A stretch of 64,000 bases of DNA from Antedon mediterranea (GCF_964355755.1 NC_092678.1:15348922-15412921), one strand, 5' to 3'. Positions 11,191-24,360 are shown, counted from the stretch's first letter. Translations and numbers: made by a program. Notes: generated by a model not told the origin, from the letters alone.

Positions 11191-12016
11191 GAGCCCTTTC
11201 TCACAGAGATGTGCCTGCAATATACCGGTACAGTGCTGGCGTCGTGCCGGTATCGTTACCGGCATATACCCATTCTCATCGGACTATCGTGCCGGAAATA
11301 TAACCGGTATATACCGGCTTTCTGTGAGAAAGGAGTCGGGCATATTCGGCCAATAAAAAGTCTCTGACAAAATAATTATTGAGGGCGTCCTTTATTGTTA
11401 TTATTCTTTTGTCTAGCGATGATATGGCGGCGAATGTTAAGTTATAGATTATTATCTTCCTTTATAGCATATTTATGCAATACATGCTATGTACAGTATA
11501 TTGTGCATATATTATACAGGTATAGCAATTAATTTGCCGTCATCGGCAATCTGTAAAACACCTTAGAAGGCTGTAGGCCTACAATTTACAAGGCGACGAA
11601 AGGTCAGGCACCAACAAAGAGCTATGGCCTAGCCTAGCGGCCTATAGATTATGCTACAAATTTCTTCTTGTCCCCTTATTTTAAGCAGCTCTCTTATTTC
11701 ATTATCCCTCCATTTCGACATTATTATTGTTAATTGAATTGAATAGGCGCCAAAGTGATACACTTGACCGCGCAAGGTGTCAAAGCCTTGACGGGAAACC
11801 CCGGAATATAACGGCGATACGTTCTCACAGAATGCCCGTCTGGCATTTCGGGGAATATCCCTAGAATATTACTAGGTCTAAAGCAGGTCATGTCGATGCC
11901 GGCATGATGCCGGCATGATGCCAAGACGACCCGTTCTCACAGAAAACCATACCGGCATGGTAATGGTATATTCCCGCAATATTCCTGGCACACAACTCTG
12001 TGAGAAAGGGGCTTAG
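11191..12016. mobile_element. Nested palindromic MITE-like element
   Basis: The left end, GAGCCCTTTCTCACAGAG, and the right end, CTCTGTGAGAAAGGGGCTT, are inverted. The same end motif recurs inside (~11320-11336, ~11829, ~11932), so the unit looks like one short palindrome inside another. ~11220-11315 is full of CCGGTATA/TACCGG words that pair with each other. Non-coding; the target duplication is not resolved (possibly TA). Confidence 0.7.
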
Positions 12017-12149
12017 GATAAAAATCTGAAAAGATGCTTTAGAAATCAAGTTAGGGGGAAGTAGTAGAATGTTAGAGGCAGTCAACATAGCCGTAAATTC
12101 TAATTAATCCCTTCTGATCCCTCTAAGCCCTGTTGACACTTAATTGTTT

Positions 12150-12430
12150 GCATTGTCTTGAAATGGCGGCCATTTTTTAAAATGGCCGTTAATTTTATAT
12201 AAAATTAATCTAAATATTGTAGATTCACAATATTGGTGTCTAAAGGCATGTACTTCAGACAAGAAATCCATTATGACACTTTTTTTTTGGCTTTATATTG
12301 AAATGGCGGCCGTTTTTTTCAAAATGGCGGCAAATGTTATATAAAAATGTGCCTACTATATAAATATGGTAGATTCACGATCTTGGTGTCGAAACACACG
12401 TAGGCCTATTTCAGACAAGGAATCCATTAG
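12150..12430. repeat. Two-unit tandem repeat with GGCGGCCATTTT motifs
   Basis: ~12152-12285 and ~12288-12430 are diverged copies of one ~140-bp unit (shared AAATGGCGGCC, TGTAGATTCAC/TGGTAGATTCAC, TTCAGACAAG). Non-coding. Confidence 0.8.
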
Positions 12431-12439
12431 ATTTGTAAT

Positions 12440-12830
12440 AAAAATAAAAGTTGAAAAGAAATAGGTTTTTTAAAACTACTCGTATCAAAAAACCTGTACA
12501 TTAAATCAAATTATATTTTAAAATTACAAATCACAACGTTTGCCTCTTGTACAAAAAAAGTTTTTTGGACAAGTAGTTCTCGAGAAAATGCAGTTTAAGT
12601 TTACTTGTTACTTTAAGACTGCTCGCCGGTTTTTGAAAATGCTCTCCTATCTTTTAACACTAGCAGGTCTGAAAATAATACCAAAAAGTGGTCCAAAATT
12701 GGGACCGTCCAAAATGTAATGGCGTGGTACTTTACCACATATCTATCTAACCCTAATTTTGGTAAAAAGCTTGCAATATTTTATTGAGTAATCCTGCTAA
12801 CAAACAGACAAACAAACAAACAAATGAAAG
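12440..12830 (-). repeat. R3 interspersed repeat, copy 1
   Basis: Reverse complement of ~33060-33475. Shared pieces include a (TTTG)n end, GTGGTCCAAAATTGGGACC, TTCTCGAGAA and TTGCCTCTTGTACAA. The simple CAAA array at ~12805-12825 marks one end. Non-coding. Confidence 0.8.
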
Positions 12831-12904
12831 CACTTAGAAACTGAGTGAAGTACTTGGAAAAATATATCCACTGTTAAGTTTTGCTTTAGGTATTAGCTTT
12901 ACAT

Positions 12905-13600
12905 AGTTCAAATCCTGCTGTGGTTTATAGTTGTCTAGTCTGTAAGACCTATTTGCAATGTACAATGACTTTGTATTGGCTGTCAATGTATGCCGGGTAT
13001 AATTTACCGTCAAGTATTATTATTATAGATATTATTTTGACGAACGTTGTGTATAGATGAAAAATAATTGTTTAAATATTAAGTACGTTTGTACGGCGGC
13101 TGTACGACGAAGGTTCGCCGTACGTGAGAAATTAGAAATTGTGATTACTGAAATGTTTGGGTACAGTATGGGTTACCCCCAAACCCGGAATATGCAGAGT
13201 ACTAATAGTTCAGTTATATGATTAATACTATTTTGTTCTGTAAAGTATATGTCACAAAATGATCTGAAACAAAAGTTGATTATTTGATTGATTAATTTAT
13301 TTATTAATTGATTAATAAACTAAATTAACTACAGAAGAAAACATAATTCAATCATAATATACATACTCAAAAAATGTATGTATTTAATCCCCAATATGCT
13401 ATAATTTCAGACTATATTTACTACTACTACTGATTGTCAAACCAAAACTATTGATAATAAATCATTAATTCTTAAATTATTAGAATATCAATAAAAATCA
13501 TTGTTTTAATGAAGAAAGAACAATATGTAATTAAACTTGTTAAATCACATCGATAATTAGGGAGATTTATGAAGAAACCACTGCTTAGCCATATATTAAA
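12905..13600 (+). repeat. R2 repeat, copy A (partial)
   Basis: Matches ~27190-27600 and ~60290-60760: GCCGGGTATAATT, AAACCCGGAATATGC, then ATTGATTGATT-rich sequence and ACTACTACTGATTGTCAA. No coding content. Confidence 0.75.
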
Positions 13601-14639
13601 AACGCGTTTGTTGTACACCACAATACAGGGTAACAACATATATGGTCAAATTCATAATTTAATATTCATAGATTAACGCAATTTTTTATGACAGGAGGTG
13701 GCAGGCCAATATATGATAATTCAATATAAAAATTGCATATTTTATTAATATTACCAACTACTTAAAACTACCGGTGGTGAGAAAGTGAACTTTTCGTTGT
13801 CCAATTGTGATGAAATTAAAACAGAATTGTTCAGCAATATATTATTGTTGTCAATTAATCATCGACGCAGAGATATGTCAATAGAACAATCAGACTGCGC
13901 ATACGATTTCTACATTGCTATGTTTTGTAACAGTTGATACGGAGTTCAATGAGCGTGTTTGTTTGATTGGCAGCAGTGCTTTAATATAGGCAAGCGCGTT
14001 GGAAAATCGTTTGATGTCACCGTCGGTGCATAACCTTCTATTCCTAAATCCATGAAAGAAATAAAGTAATTAAAATAGAAAATATTATTCTCCAATTGTG
14101 TAACATATTGTGGAAGATACTTACTAATCATTAAGTACTATTCCACGGGGTAATGTAAAATATACATCGTGCTGTTGATAGAGCTGTACATTAGTATAGA
14201 ACATTATTTAAAAAATCATACCATTAGGATTATCTATAGATCGGATATATAAATTGTATAAAATACAGTATTACTGAACATACCTCAGTCCTCTTAACAC
14301 AAGTATAGATAATTTACATTTTTGTATATGATAACTGTTATAGTAAGGTATTTGACTGTTGGTAAATGCCAAATTACAAACAATTGTAATGATTAGTATT
14401 GCAGAAATCGTGACAATATTGCTATATGGTTATATATGCAATCAATGTTAAGAAGATCATTACCAATAAAGTAAAGAGGCTTTGAGTAAAACTCTTACGG
14501 TGCACTATATTATAATGTTGTATTTGAATGAATGAACACTTTTACTGCAAGTAGTCGATCCATTTGGTAATTACAAACTTTTGTTTGATCTCTATCTTTT
14601 AATGAGAGTGATGTGATGCCAGTTAAATGATTAGATTTC
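13601..14639. other. Unassigned AT-rich stretch
   Basis: About 1 kb with no supported ORF, no obvious tandem repeats and no match noticed elsewhere in the window. Confidence 0.4.
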
Positions 14640-16769
14640 TTCCTACAATCCATTTTGTTTCAACGTCAATATAGACCTAGACGTACTGACGTAGCCTTGT
14701 AACTTGTTACTTGTTACTTGTTTGCATAGCTATCCCCATTATTTGGCCGTCATTGACCTTATGTTGACATAGCACAAAAATGAGAGACGTTAATTTTGAT
14801 GAGAAGGTCATGGAACACTAATTAATTTTAAAAACAACTAAAAACCTGGGGCCTATAACCCTTGGTAGGGATCCTGACGGGTCAAAAGGATCCCGAAACT
14901 CATCGGTGGGCAGGGGCGCTCATCTCCCTGTTCAGGACTATTCCTGATGATTACCCAAGTAGAAACACAATCTGAAGAATATCTTGTGAAAAGAGTCTGA
15001 ATTGAGAAAGAGAAAGTAGAATTATTTCTCAATTTAACAAAAGCGATGCTGATCTGTAAAACACAATCAGAAAATAATTCCAACTATCAGTAAACGACAG
15101 AAATATTGAGTATTTGGCCAATTTAATTTTATCGGTATCATGGTTAATGTGAAACTCGATGACAGCGCAAACGCAAGCTGGGGGTTCAGCATGAACGTCA
15201 GGCTAGTTATCGAAAGGTTCAACATGAGATAAAAAAATTGTTTCAGTGTTCTCAATGTACATAATATAGTACAAAATTACGTCAGACTAGGGCAATTATA
15301 TTACGAATATTAAACACCATGATACAAAGATATTACATAGATATTACAAATACAATTAACACATATCGATTCAGTACTGCTTACTGTGGTTCGAATCTCA
15401 CCCTAGTCATCAGGAAAAGTGGCAAAACGGAATACCTCAATGGGTACCGGTTAGGAAAATACCTATCGTGATTCAATCTTTTGTGGCACGCGTGTTATTT
15501 TCCTCAAGTGTGCGCCGAACGTGAGCCGATAGCTCACAAAATTTCACTCTGCATGACATGTTCTGATTTATTATATGTCAGCGCGTGCCGTATAGCGTAG
15601 TAAGTAATTATCCAATCAGAAAATCGTGTGCTGAAGGCGTTTTTGGAATTTTTTTAGTGACTCAATTGCTTTTCGTGTCAGTTGGCTTATAAACACTACA
15701 TACAATGTTTTCGGAACCACTGATAGGTGGCACTGTACACGACTAAAGTGTTTACGGAACACATTCAATACTGTTCGTAGAGAGGAGAAATCAGGTAGCC
15801 AAAATGTTGACATTCTATCTTTGAATAGTTTCGAGAGGATTGCAAACCCTGAAAACATACGAAACAGTATATATTATCTAAGCCAAAATTGAATGTTATG
15901 ATTTTATTTAAATAACCTGTGACGTCACAAAGAACATCATCTTCGGCATGTCTTCGGAAGCAACGTCTTCAGAAGCATTATGATGCTCGAAAATGTCACC
16001 CAAACAAAGTTCAAGAAAACATGTCAACCCTGTTCTGATTAGTCGGTTAAAATTCTTACGTATAATGTATGTTTTATTCATTTATATACAAATTAAAACC
16101 CAATTGGATCGTTGAGGTGGGCTTGTGTTGAGGCTAACCTGTGGGTTACAGGATCTATTCTCTACTTGGCAATGTTTATAAATATTTTCTTTTAGTTTGA
16201 GAGAGATTATTTAGATGGTAGGCTTTTAATATTTAGGTTTTTTATCAAGGCAAATTCATTTTTTATAATTCTAAGCCGTCAGACAGATTAATGCACTAGT
16301 AGACAACAACAGACACTATCCCAACATTCACTTCCAACATCAAAATCAGTAAGTGAGAGGATGCATTCCCCGTATGGGTAATGCGTCCTATTCTCTTATC
16401 CTCTCATAATCCTTCATCAACTACAGTCATCTTCCAAGCACAGGAACATAACACACAAGTATGTGCAACATCAAAACAGTTCAAGACATGTACCAGTAGA
16501 TTGAAATCCCTTCACCATGCCTTCAACAAACACTGCACAAAGTCAACGCAATTTGTACCACCTGGTCATTTTGCTAAAACTTTCATCTTTTAATTTTTGT
16601 GCAGCGACACAACATCTATAAATGTACAGGTAACCGTTTTCATCTGGCCAGACGCAACACATGGGATATATATCTAGTTCTGAACAACTCTGGATACTGT
16701 ACGTTTTTTTTATTAACAACATGAATTAGGGTTGTCAAAGATGCGAATGCGAATTTAAGTATAGGGCTT
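14640..16769 (+). repeat. R1 repeat, copy 2, 5' two thirds
   Basis: This is the longest readable R1 copy. ~14660-14702 plus ~14957-15460 matches ~40945-41500. ~15640-16070 matches ~43560-43700 joined to ~48650-48900. ~16080-16440 matches ~49311-49600. ~14703-14956 is absent from copy 3 and looks like an insertion in this copy. No ORF is conserved. The repeat continues at 18195 after a fold-back insertion. Confidence 0.8.
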
Positions 16770-18194
16770 GTTACAAAAGCTAATGTAGAAAACGCCAGCT
16801 AATGTCGAAACAGCCGCTAATGTAGAACAATCCACCAGCAAATGTTTGTAGAAACACCAACAGCTTATGTAGTAAATACAAGTATACACCAGCTAATGTA
16901 GAACGGTCAACAGCTAATGTAGTAACAAAAATTGCCTCCCAGCTAATGTAGTTACTATCGCCAGCTAATGTAGAAAATTTTATATATTTTACAAACCTAT
17001 GTCTAATTCATGCAAATGCATCTCTTTACTTAGCTATCTCGTAAACGACTGACTTCTAAACGCGGCCGTCTCGAAAGCGACCATACATCGTAAACCTTCG
17101 TTAGCAACCACCTCTATTGAACGACCACCATCTCTGTTAAGGGACCGCTTCTCATAATCGCCCACCTCTTGTAAGGGATCATCTTCTCTCATAAGGGACC
17201 GCTTCTCATAATCGACCACCTCTCGTAAGCGACCACATCTTTTAACGACCACACCTCTCGTAAGTGACCAAATATTTTAAGGAACCATAACTTCTCTCTT
17301 TCTCTTAAGGGACCACTTCTCATAATATATCACATTTAGCAACGAACACCTCTCGTAAATGACCACCTCTATTGAACGACCACCATCTCTGATTAGAGAC
17401 CACTTCTCATAATACAACACCTCTACTTGATAACCTCCTCTCATAAGGGAACGCTTCTCTAAGCCGATCATCTCTCGTAAGCGACCACCTTCTTAACGAC
17501 CACATCTCTCGTAGGAGACCACCTCTTTAAAGGACCACCGTTTTAAATGGGCCGCTTTTTATAATCGACCACTTCTCGTAAGCGACCACTTTTCATAACC
17601 GACCACACCTCTCGTAAGTAACCACCTCTTTGGAGGGACAACAACCTCTTTCTCTCTCTCCCTGACGATAGGTGTGTTCGTTAAGAGAGGTGGTCGATTA
17701 TGAGAAGCGGTTCCTTGACAGAGACGGTGGTCGTTTAATAGTGAGGTGGTCACGTACGAGAGGTCGTTGTTACGGAAGATGGTCGATTATGAGAAACGGT
17801 CTCTTAAAAGAGATGGTGGTCCCTTAAGAGAGATGGTGGTCCTTTAAAAGAGATCGTCACTTACGAGAGGTGTGGTCTTAAGAGAAGCTATCGATTAAGA
17901 GATAGACTGATAGCTAAGTAAAGAAATGCTTTTGCACATGATTTAGACAAATATATAATATTTTATACATTAACTGGCGATAGTAACTACATGCTGGGAG
18001 GAAATTTGCGTTACTACATTAGCTGTTGACCGTTCTACATTAACTGGTGTTGATTTTGTATACATAAAAAAATTACTACATAAGCTGTTGGTGTTTCTAC
18101 ATTAGCTGAAGGTTTTACTACATTAGCGGTGGATTGTTCTACATTAGCGGTCGTTTCGACATTAGCTGGCGTTTTGTACATTTGCTGTTGTAAC
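16770..18194. mobile_element. Modular fold-back element with two kinds of minisatellite arm (F2)
   Basis: The outer arms (16770-~16985 and ~17965-18194) are inverted arrays of AGCTAATGTAGAA-type units with variable spacers. The inner arms (~17030-17640 and ~17660-17900) are inverted arrays of CGACCACCTCTCGTAAG-type ~17-nt units. The termini GTTACAA / TTGTAAC match. R1 copy 1 (~1601-1617) is the uninterrupted site; the flanking duplication is eroded. The short reading frames across it (repeats of VVDYEKRSL type) are translations of the satellite and should not be annotated as genes. Confidence 0.85.
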
Positions 18195-18610
18195 AGATCA
18201 TTTCAATTTCATAAAACACGAAGGTGTGTTTGAAGGATTATGTATTTGATAATAATTTATATAATTGTAATATAACTTGTATTCGTGACATTTCGTAGGC
18301 CTAGAGGTTTTATATTCTCTGTACTTACTCACAAACTCGGTAAAATCATATTAGATTGTGGAAATTATGAATCTATTAAAGGTAATGTAGCTTTCTTGTT
18401 ATTCTTGTCAGAATATATTTTTTTAAACAGGCTGAGCACTTATGGTTCTAGTTGTTTGCATTGTAACGTGAACGACGTACTAGCCTATTAGAGCAATCAA
18501 TAGGCTAATCTATCTCACGTATACCCATTTTACATTTTACATAATACGAACACGGTTGAATTTATATTACGTTTGGGCCAAATAATTTTAGATTATGTTA
18601 GAGATATAGT
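18195..18610 (+). repeat. R1 repeat, copy 2, middle part
   Basis: Aligns with ~1617-1888 joined to 5708-5850. It reads uninterrupted across TTTGCATTGTAACGTGAACG at ~18457-18477, the empty site for the Harbinger at 1889-5707. It is interrupted at ~18610 by a long inverted-repeat element. Confidence 0.85.
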
Positions 18611-20031
18611 CTAGGACCTGGGTTAGATTTGTATGAATTTAATTTAGGAGAGAATATCTCAACTGTTATAGGATAATTTGACCCCAACGAACAACATGGG
18701 ATCTGTGCCAAATTCGCTATCCGGGGCGAACATGCCCAAAATCGGTGTTAAAAATGTGTGGTTCTTAAATCTCGACAACCACTTGTCGTACAGATTTGAT
18801 TTTGGTGTCAAATTGTTCAGAATATACATATTTATATTCGGTCTAACACAACTTTTAGCGAAAAATGCTTTACTGACCTTTGACCCAAAAATGATAAAAA
18901 ACACATTTTTTGTTTAAATTATTCTTAAAAATGCCAATGGACAAACTGTATGGTATCAAATGAAAGCATACACAATATGCTACCCATTGCTACCCAACTT
19001 GTATTGAAAATGTTTAATTATGAAGCTAATTGTATGGAAAATGTGCATATTTCGATTACTTTTATAGACAAAAAATGAATATTTGGTAGCGTAATTGTTT
19101 TGTTTATTTATCTAATATTAAATAATTTAAGTGTTTGGAAAAAAATATTTGGTATCAAATGAAATCCCATAAAATATTCTATCAATTGCTAACCGACTTG
19201 TATCTGTAAATCTGTAATTATGATGCTAATTTTGTTAAAAATGTGCATATTTTTTTTTTTTTACAAAAATGATTATATTAAATAGTGTAAATTTATTTTG
19301 GTTTATTTATACCTATTAAATAATTCTTAAAAAGTGTTCTTTTGGTGTCAAATTGTTCAGAATATACATATTTATATTCGGTCTAACACAACTTTTAGCG
19401 AAAAAAAGACCGGAAATGCTTTTACTGACTTTTGACCCAAACAACACATTTTCGGTTTAATTATTCTTCAAAATGCCAATGGACAAACTGTTCTTCAAAA
19501 AACTTAAATTATTTAATATTATATAAATAAACATAACAATTACGCTACCAAATATTCATTTTTTTTGTATGAAATTAATCAAAATATGCACATTTTCCAT
19601 ACAATTAGCTTCATAATTAAACATTTTTAATACAAGTTGGGTAGCAATGGGTAGCATATTGTATATGCTTTCATTTGATACCATACAGTTTGTCCATTGG
19701 CATTTTAAAGAATAATTCAACAGAAAATGTGTTTTGGGGTCAAAGGTCAGTAAAAGCATTTCCGGTCATTTTTTCGCAAAAGTTGTGTTAGACCGAATAT
19801 AAATATGTATATTCTGAACAATTTGACACCAAAAGCAAATCTGTACGATAAGTGGTTGTCGAGATATAAGAACCATACATTTTTTACATTTGACCCCAGT
19901 TTTGGGCATGTTCGCCCCGGATAACGAATTTGGCACATATCCCATGTTGTTCCTTGGGGTCAAATTATCCTATAGTAGTTAAGATATTCTCTCTTAAATT
20001 AAATGCATACAAATCTTACCCAGGTCCTAGA
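18610..20031. mobile_element. Long-armed fold-back element (F5)
   Basis: Arms of ~530 bp (18610-~19140 and ~19497-20031) are inverted copies; ends are TCTAGGACCTGGGT and its near-complement. The ~350-bp loop contains a third, direct partial copy of the arm (19340-19400 repeats ~18801-18862). A 7-mer ATATAGT occurs at both sides (~18604-18610 and ~20039-20046) and could be a target duplication. Paired ORFs on opposite strands are mirror images of the arms, not genes. Confidence 0.85.
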
Positions 20032-20152
20032 CTAATAAATATAGTATAGTTAGCCAGGTTCATCGGCGCATCTAGCAGAAAAGATACTAAAACTCTGTTA
20101 TATTTTTAAGTTTTGCTGATAAAATATTATCTTTGCCGCATTTAACAACTTA
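20032..20152 (+). repeat. R1 repeat, copy 2, fragment
   Basis: Matches ~5845-6015: GCCAGGTTCATCGGCGCATC and TTAACAACTTA. Interrupted at 20152. Confidence 0.8.
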
Positions 20153-20592
20153 GACACCTTACATACGTTTTTTAGATCTAATTTAAGATCACAAACTATA
20201 TTTAATGTCAATAATACTATATGGTCCTATGGCGATAACTGTTTACGTCTTTAAATGGTTAAACATTTGAAAAATAAGTCGATTCTAATAATTATAGCGG
20301 CCCGCTATAAATCCCAAAATGCATTGCGCGCGGATTGATATTTTTGTTTTTCTTCTGTAATTCACCCACTTTTCGATCGATCGTGAGGCCAAAATGGAAG
20401 ACTCCTATTACTTTTCAGCGAAAATACCGGGTTTTCTCCAATTTGTATCAACGGAGTCTGGCAAAAAAAACTTTTTATCGTAATTTACCATAAAACGTAC
20501 GTTTAAGACAAGGAATGACCTGGTTTAATGTTTTTAAAGTAATACATATGTATTATTTTTACAAAACGACACAAATTGTAGGAAAGGTTTCT
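20153..20592. mobile_element. Short insertion with TTA duplication
   Basis: Copy 1 reads CAACTTAATTTTCAACG without interruption, while here ~440 bp intervene between CAACTTA and TTAATTTTCAACG. The ends GACACCTT / AAGGTTTC are weakly inverted. The 3-bp TTA duplication would fit a Harbinger-type MITE, but that class call is tentative. A partial relative of its left end (TAGATCTAATTTAAGATCAC) occurs at ~21505. Confidence 0.6.
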
Positions 20593-21110
20593 TTAATTTT
20601 CAACGGATAAATCTTAAACGTTTGAAATGCAAACCGCACGTTGACCCACATACAAAATCGGTATCACGTACGGTAAGATGTGTATATAATTATATATATT
20701 TTTTTTATAAGATGACGTAGAACGCGATTTTTACCCATACATATATGGATACGGAGGTTGTAAGTATGACGTACTGTATACCCCTTTAACTTCACGAGCA
20801 TGCTGATGATCATGGTGTGTCGTCAATGGTTTAGTCGTATTAAATTTGTCCATATTTGCAAATAATCTGATTTATATATAGGTTTCAAATTATACGAAGC
20901 TTCATGTTGACCGATGAAATGAAATTTAAATAATCCGCAGCAACATTGCCAGTCTTAATATGTCAGAGGGAACAGATTAGGCCTATTTTAGAGTGTACAG
21001 TATGAAACAAACGTAGTATCACGATAGGAGAAATCTTTGCCTTGGAGCTCATTTGCATAGACATACAGGCTTAAGGCAAGTCTGTCTAATACGGTTTAAC
21101 ATTTAACGCA
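20593..21110 (+). repeat. R1 repeat, copy 2, 3' part
   Basis: Aligns with ~6016-6290 and with ~57140-57630 of copy 4, including AAATCTTTGCCTTGGA and GTCTGTCTAATACGGTTTA. Non-coding. Confidence 0.8.
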
Positions 21111-21730
21111 CCCAGGTTAAGATCATGAAGTTATGCAATAGAACATTCCAGTTAATTGTCTGCAACTGCATCTGCATCTTTTATAACTGCTATCTTATAT
21201 TTTAAATATCTTAAGTCTGTTATGAATCTGGGGTTTAATAATTCGACCATATCCTAAATATGGAGTTGGATCACAGTTCCCAATACAGTACATACATTAA
21301 TGTAATAGTTGGCGCCGTCAAACTAATTCCACCATACATAGGCACAGCAAGTCTCGTCTACTTCACTGGCTTTTGTTAATTTTGGACTGAAGTTCTTGCT
21401 TCCAATATAATATTCATCCCTCTGTTTCTTTGAAAGTGCACAGCGTTAAATAGATGTTGGAAATTTGCTCCTTGTCATATTTTCTTTAAAGCCCCATTCC
21501 CTACGTTTTTTAGATCTAATTTAAGATCACAAACTATATTTAACTGCTGACTTATTTAGGATTTAATTCAAAATAATACAATTTAACGTTTTCCTCAATA
21601 TTTATAGCAGCAGCTTCATATTTGTTGTCTAACTTTTTAAAACCAATAATTGATAATAATAATTAATTTACATTAATTAATAGTATTTTATTTATTACCG
21701 TACCAGAAGTACCGCATTGACGGCAAAAAA
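21111..21730. other. Unassigned, with a MITE fragment
   Basis: No ORF. ~21495-21545 repeats the left end of the 20153-20592 insertion. ~21540-21690 (ATAGCAGCAGCTTCATATTTG) matches ~23950-24000 and ~54025-54080, so it is R2-related. Confidence 0.5.
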
Positions 21731-22589
21731 AAAATTAGTTAGTGTGTTATCTAAACAAGGCCAACAGCCATTAAGTCGCGTGCTACAATACATAGTGATA
21801 CCAGACCGGCAGACCGAAAGACCGACAGACAGACCGACAGACCGACAGACAGACCGACCGACCAACCTACCAACTGACCGAAATTACTGAACATGTTTAA
21901 AAATGTTGAAATGTTTAAAAACATTTATATTTTTTTAATTTACACGTGCGTAGCCTGTCACTTTTGACGTGCTCGTATAACGTAATTTCGAGTTGAAAAG
22001 TAAGTCAAGAAAACATAAATCGGGCAAAAAGAGTGCGCAATAACATTTAACGCGCAGTGCGCGCGCAAAAAATCTGCGCACTCATGGACATTTTTTAAAC
22101 GCTTAAAATTGCCTGAAACGTACTCTTATTTCATCGAAAATAAATTTTGAAAATTTTAAGCGCACGTACGCATGCGTTACATGCGCTACGCACGTAATTG
22201 TATTGTCATATGATGATTTATGCCCTGAAATTTATGAGTACCAAATTTTATTTAATTGTGATTCATGGTTGTGAAGATATGATTACAAACGTGATTTCGT
22301 TAAGTCGTGCGTAGACCGCGTAATTTTTTATTGCGCACCGTGAAAACATAACCACATCGATTCCTGGCCATAAGGAATATACTGTGAAAAATTGACTTAG
22401 CTAGATTAAACTGATATCAAGATAAGGTCAGAAAGCGATAAAACGCATAGTGATACCGGACCGACAGACAGACCGACAGACAGACCGACAGACAGACCGA
22501 CAGACCGACCGACATAGTGAACTATAGAGTCGCGTCCACGCGACTAAAAATGGTCACCTTTAACATTTAGGGGAGGTGGTACTTGATAT
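21731..22589. repeat. GACC/GACA microsatellite-bearing repeats
   Basis: Two blocks of GACCGACAGACA repeats (~21795-21880 and ~22455-22515) each follow CATAGTGATACC. Between them is sequence rich in GCGCGC / ACGCGCGTAA words typical of dispersed repeats. The first block runs into GAAATTACTGAACATGTTT, the same unit found in the satellite at 29030-29940. Confidence 0.7.
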
Positions 22590-24360
22590 GCTTAGTCATA
22601 AGTGCAGGACATTTTTTCATTGTCAATTTAACGACCTTCACACCCAAAATATTTCTTTGAAGCAAAATTGATTTAAAAAATCCTCCGCTTCATCACTGCA
22701 TGAATACCTAATAACCAGACAAGAACGTATCTTTGTTACGTTTTACTATAGATCCATTTTCATATAACGCAATCCGTTTTTCAACAATGTAATATAATAA
22801 TAACATTTCGATTAAATAGTTAGGGATTATAGCTACAGTGTCGACTGAATAAAGCATTGGTAATTTACTGAAAATCCAAAATGAACTTGTGTTATAATAC
22901 AAACAAAAATATTTAATAAAAAAGAAACATGAGAAATATATATATAGGCCACAAAAAAATAAAAAGATGTCGGTCGATAAACGTCTGATGACGAATAAAA
23001 CACCGACAATCAGTTAAATGTATTCGTGATTTTATTTCATCTCTGGCTTGTTACATTATCATGACACATTACCGGACTTCACCCTCCTCTCGCAACGAAC
23101 ATCAGTACAGATCTTCCCTATTATAGCTACGTCATTCACAAATTACCCACGCATAGCAGTGCTAATAGCGCCATCACAGATTACTTCTAATGGATCAAGC
23201 ATTCACATATGAAGATTGCTTTAAAAAAAAATCATGAACAAACGAAATATAGCCTATATTCATTCTTTTTAAATATTAGGCATATTGCCAAGGCTAATAC
23301 TCGATTTGTCCATAATTATTGCGTTGTTCCGGGGGTTTTCTATAATCTAAGGCCAATTTTTATAGTACAGGAAAGATAAGCTCAGAATCAGTAAAAGGTT
23401 GAATAGATTTTAAGTTTGTATAATTCTATTGTTGTGACAGTACAAAATTAAATGAACTGTTTTATTAGACACCGTAGTCCTGCATTAATGCATATGACTA
23501 CGTTTTCTATTATTATAACCGTGGTGATATCTTGATACTTAATGTGTGTTTTGCTGCCAAATAGCACTTAAATTAATATGCATATTGCAGTTGAAATGTT
23601 TGACACTAAAGAAATATAAAAAGCATTATAAAACCTGATATCAAGTGGTAATTAGATTTACAATATATGTTTTTGTTCATTTTTAGAAATTTTTCGCCAT
23701 TGGCAGCCATTTTGTTTAAAAAAACCTATTTCCCCTACCTGGATTTTTCTAGACTTTTAGTATGTCCATATACGGACCTTATAGAAATGCATTGTGGTGG
23801 AAAAAATTATGTTGCAATTTTTCCTGTACTATTAGGCCAAATCATAAACAACACTTTTGTAAAATATATAGTGGATATATAAAAATGAATTTTTTGAAAT
23901 TGTGGTTTTAAAATCTGACTTTATTTAGCATTTAATTAAAAATAATCAATATATTTATAGCAGCAGATTCATATTTTTTATATAACTTTTTAAAACTATT
24001 AATTAGAATGTATTACCGTACTAGAAGTACCTTCATCAGGGATTTCCCCGTGACGTTAGCAATGAACGAAAAAAAATGTTATCCTATATTGTTAGTCGGG
24101 TATGTTTTGTTACCGGCAAAATAATATAGGCTACAATTCTCTGTTTGCTCAGTAGTAGCGCACTATAGAGTGAGTAACATTTCCGGCGAACTAGAAGTGC
24201 AATTTATCATGAGTTTTACGTGCGAAAGTACCATTTGCGACAATCTAGGGGTTTCATTTAACAATTTGCTTGCTCAAATACTCACCCAGTGTCTACAGCC
24301 TTGGAATCTTTGGGGAACAGTCCTGCGACCGCTCCTGTCATGCAAAAAATGATTCATTAG
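22590..24360 (+). repeat. R2 repeat, copy B, 5' part
   Basis: Also present at ~51833-52162 and, split by a solo LTR, at 52163-54340. Shared blocks are AATAACCAGACAAGAACGTA, GAACTTGTGTTATAATACAA, GATGTCGGTCGATAAAC and AACAATTTGCTTGCTCAAAT. Small ORFs here are not conserved between copies. Confidence 0.8.

Noticed and set aside
17034-17753. Repetitive ORFs with VVDYEKRSL-type units
   Set aside because: They are translations of the minisatellite arms and exist in several frames and both strands.
18659-18917. Overlapping ORFs of ~80 codons on both strands, mirrored at 19747-19963
   Set aside because: Mirror images created by the inverted arms of one element; no recognisable domain.
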